From positions 16,347 through 80,346 of the forward strand of contig VGWG01000002.1 in assembly GCA_016873675.1 (NCBI GenBank): DNA of 64,000 bases. The letters run 5' to 3'. This document shows positions 42,668 through 51,748 of this stretch, piece after piece; the stretch's first letter is position 1; each line of letters begins with the position of its first letter. This DNA comes from Lentisphaerota bacterium (GTDB taxonomy: Bacteria > Verrucomicrobiota > Kiritimatiellia > RFP12 > JAAYNR01). Below the pieces are notes generated by a model. The model saw nothing but the letters and a program-made list of their open reading frames with translations. It searched no databases and had not been told where the DNA came from. A program made the position numbers and the translations under genes.

Positions 42668-44263
42668 ATGGGAGGCTTGGATATCGTGTTCAGTTGGTTT
42701 CGGCGGAAGGAGCCGAAGCGTGAAATTATCGTCAATGCCGAAAAACTGGAGACCCGCGTGGCGGTGGTGGAGAACGGCCACATCGAGGAGTTCCAGGTCG
42801 AGCATCCGATGGAGGATCGGCTCGTCGGCAGCATCTTCAAGGGGCGCATCCAGAATCTGGAGAATGAGCTTCAGGCGGCGTTTGTGGATGTTGGCCTCAA
42901 GAAAAACGCGTTTCTCCACTATTGGGACATGATCCCGGATGACGACGGCCTGCTGGATGAGGACGACGATTCCACCCGCTCGCGCAAGCGGCGCATTTCG
43001 AGCGATGAGATCGCCAAGCGCTTCCCGCAGGGTTCCGAAGTGATCGTGCAGGTGACCAAGGGGCCGATTGGCACCAAGGGGCCGCGGGTCTCGGCCAACC
43101 TGAGCATCCCGGGGCGGTATCTGGTGATGATGCCCGGATGCAAGCTTCGCGGCGTGTCGCGCAAAATCGGCGACAGCAAGGAACGGCAGCGCCTGAAGCG
43201 GATATTGGACCGGTTGCCCATTCCTGCTGAGACCGGGCTGATCGTGCGGACCGCCGGCGCCGGCGCCAGCAAGCGCGCGTTCGTCCGGGACTTGCGCGGG
43301 TTGCTGGCGGTGTGGGCCGACCTGGAGAAGAACATCAAGGAGAAGCCCGGACCGTGCTGCGTCTATCAGGAACCCGATCTGATCGAACGGATTGTGCGTG
43401 ACTGGCTTACGGAGGAAATTGATCGGGTGGTGATTGACGATCCCGAGGACTACGAGCGCATCCGCTCGATGGCCGCTCGGATCTCGCGCCGCGCCAAGGG
43501 GATGATCACGCATTACGAGGGGCAGTTGCCCATCTTCGAACATTATGGCGTGGCCCGGCAACTGGATGATGCCTTCCGGCGCAAGGTTGGCCTCAAGTCG
43601 GGCGGTCATCTGGTGATCGACGAGACGGAAGCGATGATCGCGATTGACGTGAACACCGGCCGTCACCGGGGCAGAGGGTCACAGGAGGAAACGATCCTGG
43701 ATGTCAATCTGGAGGCGGTGGAGGAGGTCGCCCGTCAGCTCCGGCTGCGTAACATCGGCGGTCTGGTGGTGGTCGACCTGATCGACATGAAGCCGCGGAA
43801 GCATCAGGCCGCTGTGTTCAAGGCGATGAAGGCCGCGCTGAAGCGCGACCGCGCCCGGACCAACGTGCTGCCGATCTCAGAGCTGGGGCTCATGGAGATG
43901 ACCCGCCAGCGCCAGGAGGAGAGCATCCTCTCTCAGACGTATAGCGACTGCCCCTACTGCAAGGGGCATGGAGTGATCAAGTCGCCGCTCTCGCTCAGTG
44001 TCGACATCCAGCGCCAGATCGCGGCCGTGATGCGCAAGAACCGAAAAGATGGGAATCCGTGCGACCTGCAGGTGTTGATCGCTCCGCTCGTGCTTGATCG
44101 CCTGCGCTCGACAGACGAGGCGATGCTGGTGCAGCTCCAGGCCAGTTATCCCGGTAAGCTGACCTTCCGATCAGAACCCTACCGGCATCCGGAATCTTTT
44201 CAGATTTTAGAGACAAACACAGGCAAAGTCGTGTACTCTATGGGCGATGTGAAGTCTAACTAG
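42668..44263 (+). CDS. rng: Ribonuclease E/G family endoribonuclease
   Basis: A 531-residue RNase E/G protein. The N-terminal S1-like domain with 'GSIFKGRIQNL...AAFVDVGLKKNAFLH' (about residues 54-85) is followed by the RNase H-like and DNase-like catalytic regions; the metal-binding aspartates are in 'MIAIDVNTG' (about 322-330) and 'VVVDLIDMK' (about 366-374), and the zinc-link CPYC is at about 430-433. Length corresponds to RNase G rather than the scaffold-extended RNase E, so it lacks the long degradosome-binding tail. It processes rRNA and decays mRNA. The ATG has a GAGAGG site upstream. Confidence 0.93.
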   Translation: MGGLDIVFSWFRRKEPKREIIVNAEKLETRVAVVENGHIEEFQVEHPMEDRLVGSIFKGRIQNLENELQAAFVDVGLKKNAFLHYWDMIPDDDGLLDEDDDSTRSRKRRISSDEIAKRFPQGSEVIVQVTKGPIGTKGPRVSANLSIPGRYLVMMPGCKLRGVSRKIGDSKERQRLKRILDRLPIPAETGLIVRTAGAGASKRAFVRDLRGLLAVWADLEKNIKEKPGPCCVYQEPDLIERIVRDWLTEEIDRVVIDDPEDYERIRSMAARISRRAKGMITHYEGQLPIFEHYGVARQLDDAFRRKVGLKSGGHLVIDETEAMIAIDVNTGRHRGRGSQEETILDVNLEAVEEVARQLRLRNIGGLVVVDLIDMKPRKHQAAVFKAMKAALKRDRARTNVLPISELGLMEMTRQRQEESILSQTYSDCPYCKGHGVIKSPLSLSVDIQRQIAAVMRKNRKDGNPCDLQVLIAPLVLDRLRSTDEAMLVQLQASYPGKLTFRSEPYRHPESFQILETNTGKVVYSMGDVKSN

Positions 44264-44297
44264 TGTCGAAGGGGCGTCAGGTGTGTGGGGAAGCCTT

Positions 44298-46526
44298 ATG
44301 AAAAAAACGATTGCGGCAATCATTCTGCTTGCATGGGTTGCGGTCGGGAGCGTCCGGGCACAGCATCGGATGAATGAAGCAGCCAGAAACCTCGGAGTCT
44401 TCAATCCGGATGAACCGGTCACCGTGACGGCGCTGAAGCACGATCTGGACAACCAAACGGGCGTCTGGACCGGCATCGGCGATGTGGTGATCAGCAATTC
44501 TTCAGTGGTGGTCCGTGCCGACCAGATCAGCCTCAATCAACGGACGGGCGATGTGCAGGCCGTCGGTCATGTCCGGATGGTGCGCCCCGGCTTCGGCGAG
44601 TGGACGGGCGAGCGGATGGTCTTCAACCACCGGACCGGCGCGGGCCTCACCGACGCCAGCCAGGTCAAGGCCGGCCGTTTCACCGTTCTGGCTGAAAGCA
44701 GCGAGCGGCAGCCCGACGGCACGGTCGTGTTTCGCGAGGTCAAGATGACCACCTGCACGAATGCGCCGGGTTTCTGGCACTGGCATCTGGCGACCGGGAA
44801 TGTCAGCTATCAGCCCAATCGCTACTTGTCCGCCCGGCACGGATCGGTCTGGTTCATGGGCGTGCCGATCGCCTATGTCCCGTATTGGTACCGCGACCTC
44901 GACTCGCACTATGGTGTGCGGCTCATGCCGGGATATACTTCGGATTGGGGCGTGTTTGCCCTCGGCCGCTATGTGTATCCCTATCTGAGCGCCCCGGATG
45001 GCGTGGATGTGACGGGGCAGGCACGGTTTGACTACCGAAGCAAGCGGGGATTGGGCCTTGGTCATGATTTCACGTGGGACTGGGGCGCGCTCGGCAAAGG
45101 CCAGATCGAGCTCTATTATGCCGATGACCGCGATCCCGATGAACGGCGCGCCTTCCCCACGACGTTTACCGATAATGATCGTTACCGCATCGCCGTGGAA
45201 CATGAGGCCGATCTGACGGATAAGGATCGCGTCTTCGTGAAAGGCCAGCTGCTGAGTGACGCTGAGATGCTGAAAACATTCTTCCCGTCGGAACACCGGC
45301 GTTCCGTCCAGCCGGACAACGCGCTGTCCTATACGCATCGCGAAGCCGATGGCGCAGGCGGCGTGACAGTCTCAGGACCGTTGGATGATTTCTACGACGG
45401 CGTGCAGCGCCTGCCCGAGGCTTGGCTGAACATCATGCCGCAGCTGCTGTTCCCCGGACTCTATTACGAGTCGCAGACCCGCGCCGGCTATCTGCGGAGG
45501 CAGACGTCGCCTCGCGATCCGATCATGGTGGGGCCGAGGCCGCCCGAGTACGCCACGTTCCGTGCCGACACCGCCCAACGCCTCTCGCTTCCGTTCTGGG
45601 TTGAGGATCTGGTGCGGGTCGTGCCGAGAGCCCGCTACCACGGAACCTATTACAACCAGTCACAGGTCTCGGATGCTGGGGGGGTGCGCAATCTTTTTGA
45701 GCTGGGGGCCGAGGCGTCGGTGAAGGGCACGGGCACGCTCGGGATCTACCGGCATGTGGTCGAGCCGTATCTGGACTACAGTTGGATGCCTCGCCCGCAA
45801 TCGCTGGAGGACGGCGAACCGTATCGGTTCGACCGTTATGACGCAGTGCGCGAATGGCGGGACCTGTTCGGATTTGACGGGCTGCCGTCGTCACGGCAAT
45901 GGCATGGCGTCCGCTTTGGCGTGCGCAACGCCTTGCAGGAGCGCGATCCCGATGGGCTGAACCGGACGGTTGTCGAGTCGGACCTCTACTCGGCCTACTC
46001 GCTCGGCACCGAGGGCGAGCCTCAGGGCATGCAGATCGTTGGCGGTCTGCTTCAGGTGACCCCGAGGAAGAACCTCCGGTTCCGCTCAGAGGTCGAGGTG
46101 GATGCCCAAGACCACGAGCTGCGTCTGGCCGATAATGCGCTTTTCTGGCGCACACACAACTGGGAATTGAGCGGCGGACAACTCTTTCGCAAGAGCCTGG
46201 CGATCGACCCGTTTGGAATATGGGCCCGGGAGCCGACCGCGCATGTCCTCTACGGCGGCGTCAAACACATCTTCAACACCGTGTGGTCGGTCGGCACCGA
46301 CGTCCGCTACGAATGCGAGCTGGGGCGGCTGCAGGAGATCTCTGGGTATGTCGAGTACAGTCTGGACTGTCTCGCGTTCCAGCTCCGGACCGGCTATGAG
46401 CCGGGCTGGACCGACGTCGCCGGCGTGACCAGCGATCCGAATTTCAAGATTGGACTGGTACTCAGGCTGATCGGCGTTGAAAATCGCTTCGGCTTGTCGG
46501 ATGTGAACGAAGACTTTGGCTTCTGA
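44298..46526 (+). CDS. LPS-assembly protein LptD/OstA-like outer membrane protein
   Basis: A 742-residue secreted protein. A signal peptide (MKKTIAAIILLAWVAVGSVRAQ) is followed by an OstA/LptA-like beta-jellyroll region ('VTALKHDLDNQTGVWTGIGDVVI', then 'LNQRTGDVQAVGHVRM', about residues 40-100) and a C-terminal barrel of aromatic-rich strands consistent with LptD. LptD inserts LPS into the outer leaflet. A GGGGAAG sequence precedes the ATG. It follows the RNase gene and ends 14 bases before a convergent thioesterase gene. The C-terminal half is divergent, so I call family but not gene symbol. Confidence 0.82.
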   Translation: MKKTIAAIILLAWVAVGSVRAQHRMNEAARNLGVFNPDEPVTVTALKHDLDNQTGVWTGIGDVVISNSSVVVRADQISLNQRTGDVQAVGHVRMVRPGFGEWTGERMVFNHRTGAGLTDASQVKAGRFTVLAESSERQPDGTVVFREVKMTTCTNAPGFWHWHLATGNVSYQPNRYLSARHGSVWFMGVPIAYVPYWYRDLDSHYGVRLMPGYTSDWGVFALGRYVYPYLSAPDGVDVTGQARFDYRSKRGLGLGHDFTWDWGALGKGQIELYYADDRDPDERRAFPTTFTDNDRYRIAVEHEADLTDKDRVFVKGQLLSDAEMLKTFFPSEHRRSVQPDNALSYTHREADGAGGVTVSGPLDDFYDGVQRLPEAWLNIMPQLLFPGLYYESQTRAGYLRRQTSPRDPIMVGPRPPEYATFRADTAQRLSLPFWVEDLVRVVPRARYHGTYYNQSQVSDAGGVRNLFELGAEASVKGTGTLGIYRHVVEPYLDYSWMPRPQSLEDGEPYRFDRYDAVREWRDLFGFDGLPSSRQWHGVRFGVRNALQERDPDGLNRTVVESDLYSAYSLGTEGEPQGMQIVGGLLQVTPRKNLRFRSEVEVDAQDHELRLADNALFWRTHNWELSGGQLFRKSLAIDPFGIWAREPTAHVLYGGVKHIFNTVWSVGTDVRYECELGRLQEISGYVEYSLDCLAFQLRTGYEPGWTDVAGVTSDPNFKIGLVLRLIGVENRFGLSDVNEDFGF

Positions 46527-46540
46527 TGGTCGGCACCGGC

Positions 46541-46939
46541 TCAGAACAGCGTGCGGAGGAAGGCGGGCGGCTTGCAGGGACGGCGCGTGTCGCGATCCAT
46601 GAAGGCCAGCACGGTGAACCCGGTCGCGAGCTGAGCTCCGTCCTGTCCGAGGATCGTGTAATTGAAGCGCATGCGAGCGGTCGGCCGGTCGCGGATCTCC
46701 ACGCGGACGGTCAGCACGTCATCGTACCGCGCCGGATGGTGATAGATGATGCCCGCCTCGACCACGGGCATCATCACGCCCGTCTCTTCAATGTCCCGGT
46801 ACGAATGGCCGAGGGCGCGGAGCGCTCCGGTTCGCGCAACCTCGAAGTAGGCGATGTAGGCGCCATGCCAGACGACGCCCATCTGATCGGTCTCGCCATA
46901 GCGAACGCGAATAGTCTCGTCGTGTGTAAAGGGGCGCAT
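46541..46939 (-). CDS. Acyl-CoA thioesterase, YbgC/4HBT hotdog family
   Basis: A 132-residue hotdog thioesterase: 'RVRYGETDQMGVVWHGAYIAYFEVAR' region (about residues 11-36) holds the conserved Asp of the D-x-M-G-V-V/W-H motif and the active-site helix. It hydrolyses short acyl-CoA or acyl-phosphopantetheine esters. In Gram-negatives YbgC is often next to tol-pal genes; here it sits 8 bases downstream of the PPi-phosphofructokinase gene on the same strand, with no tol gene in the window. Confidence 0.88.
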   Translation of the reverse strand: MRPFTHDETIRVRYGETDQMGVVWHGAYIAYFEVARTGALRALGHSYRDIEETGVMMPVVEAGIIYHHPARYDDVLTVRVEIRDRPTARMRFNYTILGQDGAQLATGFTVLAFMDRDTRRPCKPPAFLRTLF

Positions 46940-46946
46940 GGGGGTG

Positions 46947-48173
46947 TCAGTGTTTCACCGCGACCGTGGCGCCGGCGGGCTGGCCAATGGCGGCCAGAAG
47001 CGCGCGGAACCAGGGCGTGGCGATGTCAAACGGCTTGCCGCCCTTGATCCTGTGGAACTCGCAGGCGCGGAGTTCGCCACCTCGGTCTTCGTCCTCGCCG
47101 ACCACGCCCCCCAATCCGTTCAAGGCGCAATCGACCGCCTGATAGGCACAACGCTTGATCAATTCAAGGTCGGCGGCGTTCGGCGCGGCGGCTCGGCTGA
47201 AGTAGCCGCTCTTCTGAACCATCGTCTTTTCCGCGCCGAGCATGTCGCCAAACTGCTTGGCAAACCAGCCGCCCACGTTTACCTTGTCGAGCCGCGGATG
47301 ACCGAAAGCGTCGCGGGGCACTTCTTCGCCCTTGGCTTCCAGCTCGGCGATGATCGCCTCGACGCACGCCCCTTCTGAGACGAAGATGTTCACGCAGTCG
47401 TGCCGGTCCATCACCGTGCGCAGACGGGCCGCTTCGGCTTTCGCGTCAAAGGCCATTTCGGGGACGTAGACGGCGTGAACTTCCTCGCGAGCGCGTGACA
47501 GACCGAACGCGGGAAGGTAGTGGAATCCTTCCGTCAGCGTGCGGTAGGCCGCCGCGGTTGCGGCCGTGAGCCAGCCGCAATTGCGCCCCATGACCTCATG
47601 GATGATGAGCATGCGTGGGTTGGCGGTGTTCTCCTTGACGACGTTGGCGAAAAAACGCGCGCCCTCTTCTGCAGCCGTCCAGGCACCCAGGCTCTGCCGA
47701 ATCGGGTACACGTCGTTGTCAATCGTCTTGGGCAGGCCGACCACAGTCAAGCCGTACTGGTGCCGCGCGAGGTAGGCGGCAAGATCAGCCGCAGCCGTGT
47801 TGGTGTCGTCACCGCCGATGGTATGCAGCACATCCACGCCATCTTTCACAAGTTGGTCGGCCGCGACCTGCTGCGGATCCTGTCCCGTCTTCACCAGGCC
47901 GCGCTTGATGCAATCTTTGACATTGGTCAGTTTCACCCGGCTGTTTCCGAGCGGACTGCCGCCGTGCTCAGTCAACACGCGGGCGTTTTTGCGCACATCA
48001 GGCGTGACGGCGAGGCTCTCGCCTTTGAGCAGCCCCATATAGCCGTTGATGTAGCCGATGATTTCCACATCAGGCGCGACCTGTGTGTAGCGTTCAATCA
48101 AGAAACCGATTGTCGAACTCAGGCAGGGAGCCAGGCCCCCGGCGGTGAGAATGCCTACTTTTTTTACAGCCAT
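46947..48173 (-). CDS. pfp: PPi-dependent 6-phosphofructokinase
   Basis: A 408-residue phosphofructokinase using pyrophosphate. 'GGDDTN' (residues 120-125) carries Asp at the position that is Gly in ATP-dependent enzymes, diagnostic for PPi use; 'PKTIDND' (149-155) is the catalytic loop with the base Asp, and 'MGRNCGW' (about 195-201) binds fructose 6-phosphate. It interconverts fructose 6-phosphate and fructose 1,6-bisphosphate reversibly. The ATG at 48173 is chosen since AGGAG is 8 bases upstream; the TTG at 48179 is too close to the site. A 12-base-pair inverted repeat separates it from infC. Confidence 0.92.
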   Translation of the reverse strand: MAVKKVGILTAGGLAPCLSSTIGFLIERYTQVAPDVEIIGYINGYMGLLKGESLAVTPDVRKNARVLTEHGGSPLGNSRVKLTNVKDCIKRGLVKTGQDPQQVAADQLVKDGVDVLHTIGGDDTNTAAADLAAYLARHQYGLTVVGLPKTIDNDVYPIRQSLGAWTAAEEGARFFANVVKENTANPRMLIIHEVMGRNCGWLTAATAAAYRTLTEGFHYLPAFGLSRAREEVHAVYVPEMAFDAKAEAARLRTVMDRHDCVNIFVSEGACVEAIIAELEAKGEEVPRDAFGHPRLDKVNVGGWFAKQFGDMLGAEKTMVQKSGYFSRAAAPNAADLELIKRCAYQAVDCALNGLGGVVGEDEDRGGELRACEFHRIKGGKPFDIATPWFRALLAAIGQPAGATVAVKH

Positions 48174-48208
48174 AGCCAATACTCCTGTTGAATGGGGGGA
48201 ACTCGGGC

Positions 48209-48233
48209 CGGGACGTTTCGGCGAAACGTCCCG
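48209..48233. repeat. 12-base-pair perfect inverted repeat between infC and pfp
   Basis: 48209-48220 and 48222-48233 pair perfectly around a one-base centre; core sequence GGGACGTTTCG. No T-tract follows in either direction, so it is not a standard terminator. It could be an mRNA stem protecting the infC or pfp message, a protein-binding dyad, or a REP-like element. Confidence 0.7.
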
Positions 48234-48268
48234 ACCCTGCCGTCACTTGCGTTTCGGCCATAATCGCG

Positions 48269-48949
48269 TCACGCCTGCGGCGTCTCGCTGGGTGTGGATG
48301 GGGCTGGCGCCGGGACGACTTCCGGGGCCGCGTCAACCTTCGGCTCAGGCAGAGGCTTCGGGGTCGCCGGCGCGGCGGCGGGCGCGGGCCGGGGTGGCTT
48401 GGGCGCGGCCGGTTGCGCGGATTTTCCCGATGCGGGTTTCGCCGGACGCGGCACCAGCATGCAGCCCAAGACGCGGCCCAGCAGGCGCGGTTGCTGCTCC
48501 AGCATGGCGATATCATCAACCGCCTTGATCACCCGTTGCACGACCAGCACGCCGAGTTCCTTGTGCGCGTTCTCACGACCGCGGTACTGGAGGGTGACCT
48601 TGACCTTGTGCCCGTCGCCGAGAAAATCGCGAATGTGCCGCAGCTTGGTTTGAAGATCGTTGTCCTCCACGCCGGAGTGAAACTTCACTTCCTTGATCTG
48701 CACGCGGGTGGCGTTCTTGCGTCCCTGCTTCTGCCGGATGCTCTCCTCGTAGCGGAACTTGCCGAAATCCATGATCTTGCACACGGGCGGTTCGGCGTTG
48801 GGAGAGATTTCAACAAGATCCATCCCTTGCTGGTCCGCAAGTCGCTGCGCTTCGCGCGTCTGAACGACGCCCAGCATCTCGCCATTGGGGCCGACGAGGC
48901 GCACATTGGGCACGCGGATTTTGAAGTTGGTTCTGATAAACGAGGCGAT
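48269..48949 (-). CDS. infC: Translation initiation factor IF-3, likely AUC start
   Basis: A 226-residue IF-3. Reading from the proposed start gives I/M-A-S-F-I-R-T-N-F-K-I-R-V-P-N-V-R-L, matching the usual IF-3 N-terminus; the first ATG/GTG in frame is GTG 48913, which would cut this off. AGGAGG (48961-48956) sits 6 bases before ATC 48949-48947, while the GTG has no RBS. IF-3 N domain (about residues 10-80), linker, and C domain (about 90-170) follow, then a 55-residue Pro/Ala/Lys-rich tail that is longer than usual and probably disordered. IF-3 proofreads the start codon and, in E. coli, represses its own AUU-started gene. Confidence 0.88.
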   Translation of the reverse strand: MASFIRTNFKIRVPNVRLVGPNGEMLGVVQTREAQRLADQQGMDLVEISPNAEPPVCKIMDFGKFRYEESIRQKQGRKNATRVQIKEVKFHSGVEDNDLQTKLRHIRDFLGDGHKVKVTLQYRGRENAHKELGVLVVQRVIKAVDDIAMLEQQPRLLGRVLGCMLVPRPAKPASGKSAQPAAPKPPRPAPAAAPATPKPLPEPKVDAAPEVVPAPAPSTPSETPQA

Positions 48950-48961
48950 AACGGACCTCCT
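48947..48961 (-). promoter_or_regulatory. Shine-Dalgarno and AUC start codon of infC
   Basis: AGGAGG at 48961-48956, six bases (TCCGTT), then AUC at 48949-48947. No AUG, GUG or UUG at a comparable distance exists in this frame. This decides the infC start. Confidence 0.75.
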
Positions 48962-48990
48962 GATGTTGTGCGGGTATTTCCCGCGTGGGT

Positions 48991-50727
48991 TTAGGCGTTG
49001 AGTTCGCTGCGGATCAGATCGATGAAGGCGGCCACGGGCATCGCACCCTGGTCGCCACCCTCGCGGCGGCGCACCGCGACGGCTCCAGCCTCCGCTTCAC
49101 GGCCGCCAACAACCGCCATGATGGGCACCTTGTCCATTTGGGCGCGGCGGATCTTGGCTCCGATCTTCTCGGAGTTCGCATCCACCGTCACGCGAATGTC
49201 GGCGGCGCGCAGACGGGCGGCCACGTCGTTCGCGAAATCCAACTGCTTATCAGTGATCGGCAGCATCCGCACCTGCTCAGGAGCCAGCCAGAGCGGGAAT
49301 GCGCCCGCATAGTGCTCGATCAGGATGCCGAAGAAGCGCTCGAGGCTGCCCAGCAGCGCCCGGTGCACCATGTAGGGCTGGTGCTCCTTGCCGTCCTCGC
49401 CGATGTAGGTGAGGTCGAACCGTTCGGGCAGGTTGAAGTCGAATTGCACGGTGCCGAGCTGCCAGGGCCGCCCCAAGGCGTCGCGAATCTTCAAATCGAT
49501 CTTCGGCCCGTAGAAGGCGCCGCCGCCCGCGTCCACCGTGTAGGACAGATTTTCAGCCTGAAGGGCGTTTTCCAGCGAACGAGTGGCCTGCTCCCACCGT
49601 TCGGGGAGGCCGACCGCCTTCTCCGGGCGCGTGGAGAGGAATGCCGTGATATCGGTGAATCCGAACTTGCGTAAAATGCCCAGGGCAAACACGACGGTGC
49701 GCCGCACTTCGCCCTCGATCTGATCCGGCGTGCAGAAGATGTGCGCGTCGTCCTGGGTGAAGCCGCGCACGCGCAACAGGCCGTGGCGGACGCCCTCCTT
49801 CTCAAAGCGATAGACGGTGCCGAGCTCGGCCCAGCGCAGGGGCAGGTCGCGGTAGGAGTAGCGCCGGGTCTTGTAGATCTGGATGTGGAAGGGGCAGTTC
49901 ATGGGCCTGACAAAGTACGGCTCGACCGACTCGTCCTTGCCGCCCTCGTCTTCGGTAATCGACATGCTCGGAAACATGCTGTCACGGTAAAAACCGAGGT
50001 GCCCCGATGTGTCCCACAGTTTGGCCCGGCCGACATGCGGCGTGAAGACCATCTCGTAACCGGCGCGGAAATGCTCGCGGCGCCAGAAGTCCTCGATCGC
50101 CACGCGGATCCGACCCCCCTTGGGATGCCAGTGGGCCAGCCCGGGGCCGACGTCTTCGCTGATGCTGTACAGATCCAGTTCGCGGCCGAGGCGGCGATGG
50201 TCGCGCTTCTTGGCCTCCTCGATGCGAGCGAGCTCGGCGTCCAGATCAGCCTGCGTCGCAGCCGTCATTCCGTAGAGCCGCTGCAACATCGGGTTGGTCT
50301 CTTTGCCGCGATAGTAAGAGCCCGCGACCGAGAGGATCTTGAAGGCACCCAGTTCGCCCGTGCGGGCCGCATGCGGGCCGCGACAGAGATCCAGGAACTC
50401 GCCGCAACGGTAGAGCGAAATCGTCTCGCCAGCCGGAATGTCGGCCAAGCGTTCGAGCTTGTAGGTCTGACCGGCCAGCAGGGCCACCGCCTCGCTGCGG
50501 GATACCTCCAGTCGCTCGAAGGGAATGTTTTCGCGAACCAGCTTCGCCATTTCCGCCTCGATCGCGGGGAAATCATCGGGCGTCAACCGGTGAGCCAGAT
50601 CGAAGTCATAATAAAAGCCGTCGTCCGTCGCCGGGCCGATGTCGAACAACACCGGGCCGAACAGTCTGCCGACCGCCGCCGCCATTACATGCGCCGTGCT
50701 GTGGCGCAGCATCTCAAGTGCTAACAC
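48991..50727 (-). CDS. thrS: Threonine-tRNA ligase, lacking N-terminal TGS domain
   Basis: A 578-residue class II aminoacyl-tRNA synthetase. The editing domain is complete: HSTAH (about residues 9-13) and 'DLCRGPHA' (about 120-127). The catalytic domain has the zinc ligands Cys in MNCPFH (about 271), His in 'HGLLRVRGF' (about 322) and His in 'MVHRALLG' (about 449), plus a C-terminal anticodon-binding domain. Compared with the about 640-residue E. coli enzyme, the TGS domain is absent; an in-frame TGA lies 3 codons before the GTG start, so it is not hidden upstream. GAGGAG lies 11 bases before the GTG. infC follows 41 bases downstream on the same transcript. Confidence 0.92.
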   Translation of the reverse strand: MLALEMLRHSTAHVMAAAVGRLFGPVLFDIGPATDDGFYYDFDLAHRLTPDDFPAIEAEMAKLVRENIPFERLEVSRSEAVALLAGQTYKLERLADIPAGETISLYRCGEFLDLCRGPHAARTGELGAFKILSVAGSYYRGKETNPMLQRLYGMTAATQADLDAELARIEEAKKRDHRRLGRELDLYSISEDVGPGLAHWHPKGGRIRVAIEDFWRREHFRAGYEMVFTPHVGRAKLWDTSGHLGFYRDSMFPSMSITEDEGGKDESVEPYFVRPMNCPFHIQIYKTRRYSYRDLPLRWAELGTVYRFEKEGVRHGLLRVRGFTQDDAHIFCTPDQIEGEVRRTVVFALGILRKFGFTDITAFLSTRPEKAVGLPERWEQATRSLENALQAENLSYTVDAGGGAFYGPKIDLKIRDALGRPWQLGTVQFDFNLPERFDLTYIGEDGKEHQPYMVHRALLGSLERFFGILIEHYAGAFPLWLAPEQVRMLPITDKQLDFANDVAARLRAADIRVTVDANSEKIGAKIRRAQMDKVPIMAVVGGREAEAGAVAVRRREGGDQGAMPVAAFIDLIRSELNA

Positions 50728-50799
50728 GTGGATTCAAACTCCTCTCGCGCCGGGGATCATGCCTATGACCGCCGCTCACGCTGAAAACGAATGACGTGT

Positions 50800-50828
50800 A
50801 TAATAAAGGCTTGCGCAGGGCGCGTCAA
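50800..50828 (-). promoter_or_regulatory. Promoter of thrS-infC
   Basis: TTGACG (50828-50823) and TATTAT (50805-50800) are 17 bases apart on the minus strand, 73 bases before the thrS start. This is a near-consensus pair and lies inside the short gap after the Tad operon. Confidence 0.75.
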
Positions 50829-50854
50829 TCACGGACATGAGCAAGGCCACGCCC

Positions 50855-51748
50855 TTACACGTCAATCCGGATGATCTTGCGGATGAGCAGGCCGCCGCAG
50901 ACGAGCATGATGATGACGGCAACGATGCTGATGATGCCGCCGCGGGATTGGTAGAAGGGAAGCATCATTCCCGGCTTGATGACCGTCAGGATGATCGCGA
51001 GCGCGATGGGCATGGTGCCGACGATGATCCCCTGCAGGCGGCCCTGGGCGGTGAGGGTGCGGACGCGGTTCTCGATGCGCATCCGCTCGCGGATGGTCAG
51101 GGCGATGCGGTCAAAGACCTCGGTGAGGTTGCCGCCCGTCTTGCGGGCGATGTCGATGGTGGTGATGACCAGATTGAGGTCTTCACTGCCCACCCGCTGT
51201 TCCATGCTCTGCATCGCCTCGTTGAACCCCATGCCGAGTCGGATCTGCTGCTGCATCACCTCGAACTCCTGGGCAATCGGGTTCTCGCCATTCTGAACCA
51301 CGGTTTCGAAGGACTGGTTGATGCTGAAACCGGCGCGAAGGGCGTTGCTCATGTGGGAGAGGGCGTCGACGAGCTGGACGTTGAACCGGCGGCGACGGCG
51401 CGCGCGCAAGATGACGAGCAGATGATTCGGCGCGAAAAGCGCGGCCAAGCCACCGGATAGCCCGAACGCCAGCCCCAGAAGTGTCATCGGGATGTTGGCC
51501 GGGTTGAAGAAGGCGGCGTTGATGAGAACAAAGACAGCCGTGGCGCAGGCCCAGCCGATCTCGCTCAGGCGGCGCGGCGGGATAAAGAGGAAAAGATCCT
51601 CGAACTTGCGGGCGGTTTGTTCGGAATAGGTGCCCGAATAGACCTGCGCGCCGGTGCCGAAGGCCCGGAGCAAAACAAACGCGAGCCCGCCAAAACTCAG
51701 GGCAAAAAGCCCGCAACCAGCGATGGCCAGCAGGGTCGTTTCGCTCAT
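50855..51748 (-). CDS. tadB: Tad pilus inner membrane platform protein TadB-like (T2SSF)
   Basis: A 297-residue type II secretion F-domain protein. Membrane helices lie near residues 5-27, 65-85 and 88-108, then a cytoplasmic helical F domain with 'ALSHMSNALRAGFSINQSFETV' region (about 126-147) and 'DLNLVITTIDIARKTGGNLTEVFDRI' region (about 171-196), and two C-terminal helices. It anchors the Tad ATPase in the membrane. No separate TadC gene follows; the next gene is thrS. It overlaps the ATPase gene by 4 bases. Confidence 0.85.
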   Translation of the reverse strand: MSETTLLAIAGCGLFALSFGGLAFVLLRAFGTGAQVYSGTYSEQTARKFEDLFLFIPPRRLSEIGWACATAVFVLINAAFFNPANIPMTLLGLAFGLSGGLAALFAPNHLLVILRARRRRRFNVQLVDALSHMSNALRAGFSINQSFETVVQNGENPIAQEFEVMQQQIRLGMGFNEAMQSMEQRVGSEDLNLVITTIDIARKTGGNLTEVFDRIALTIRERMRIENRVRTLTAQGRLQGIIVGTMPIALAIILTVIKPGMMLPFYQSRGGIISIVAVIIMLVCGGLLIRKIIRIDV

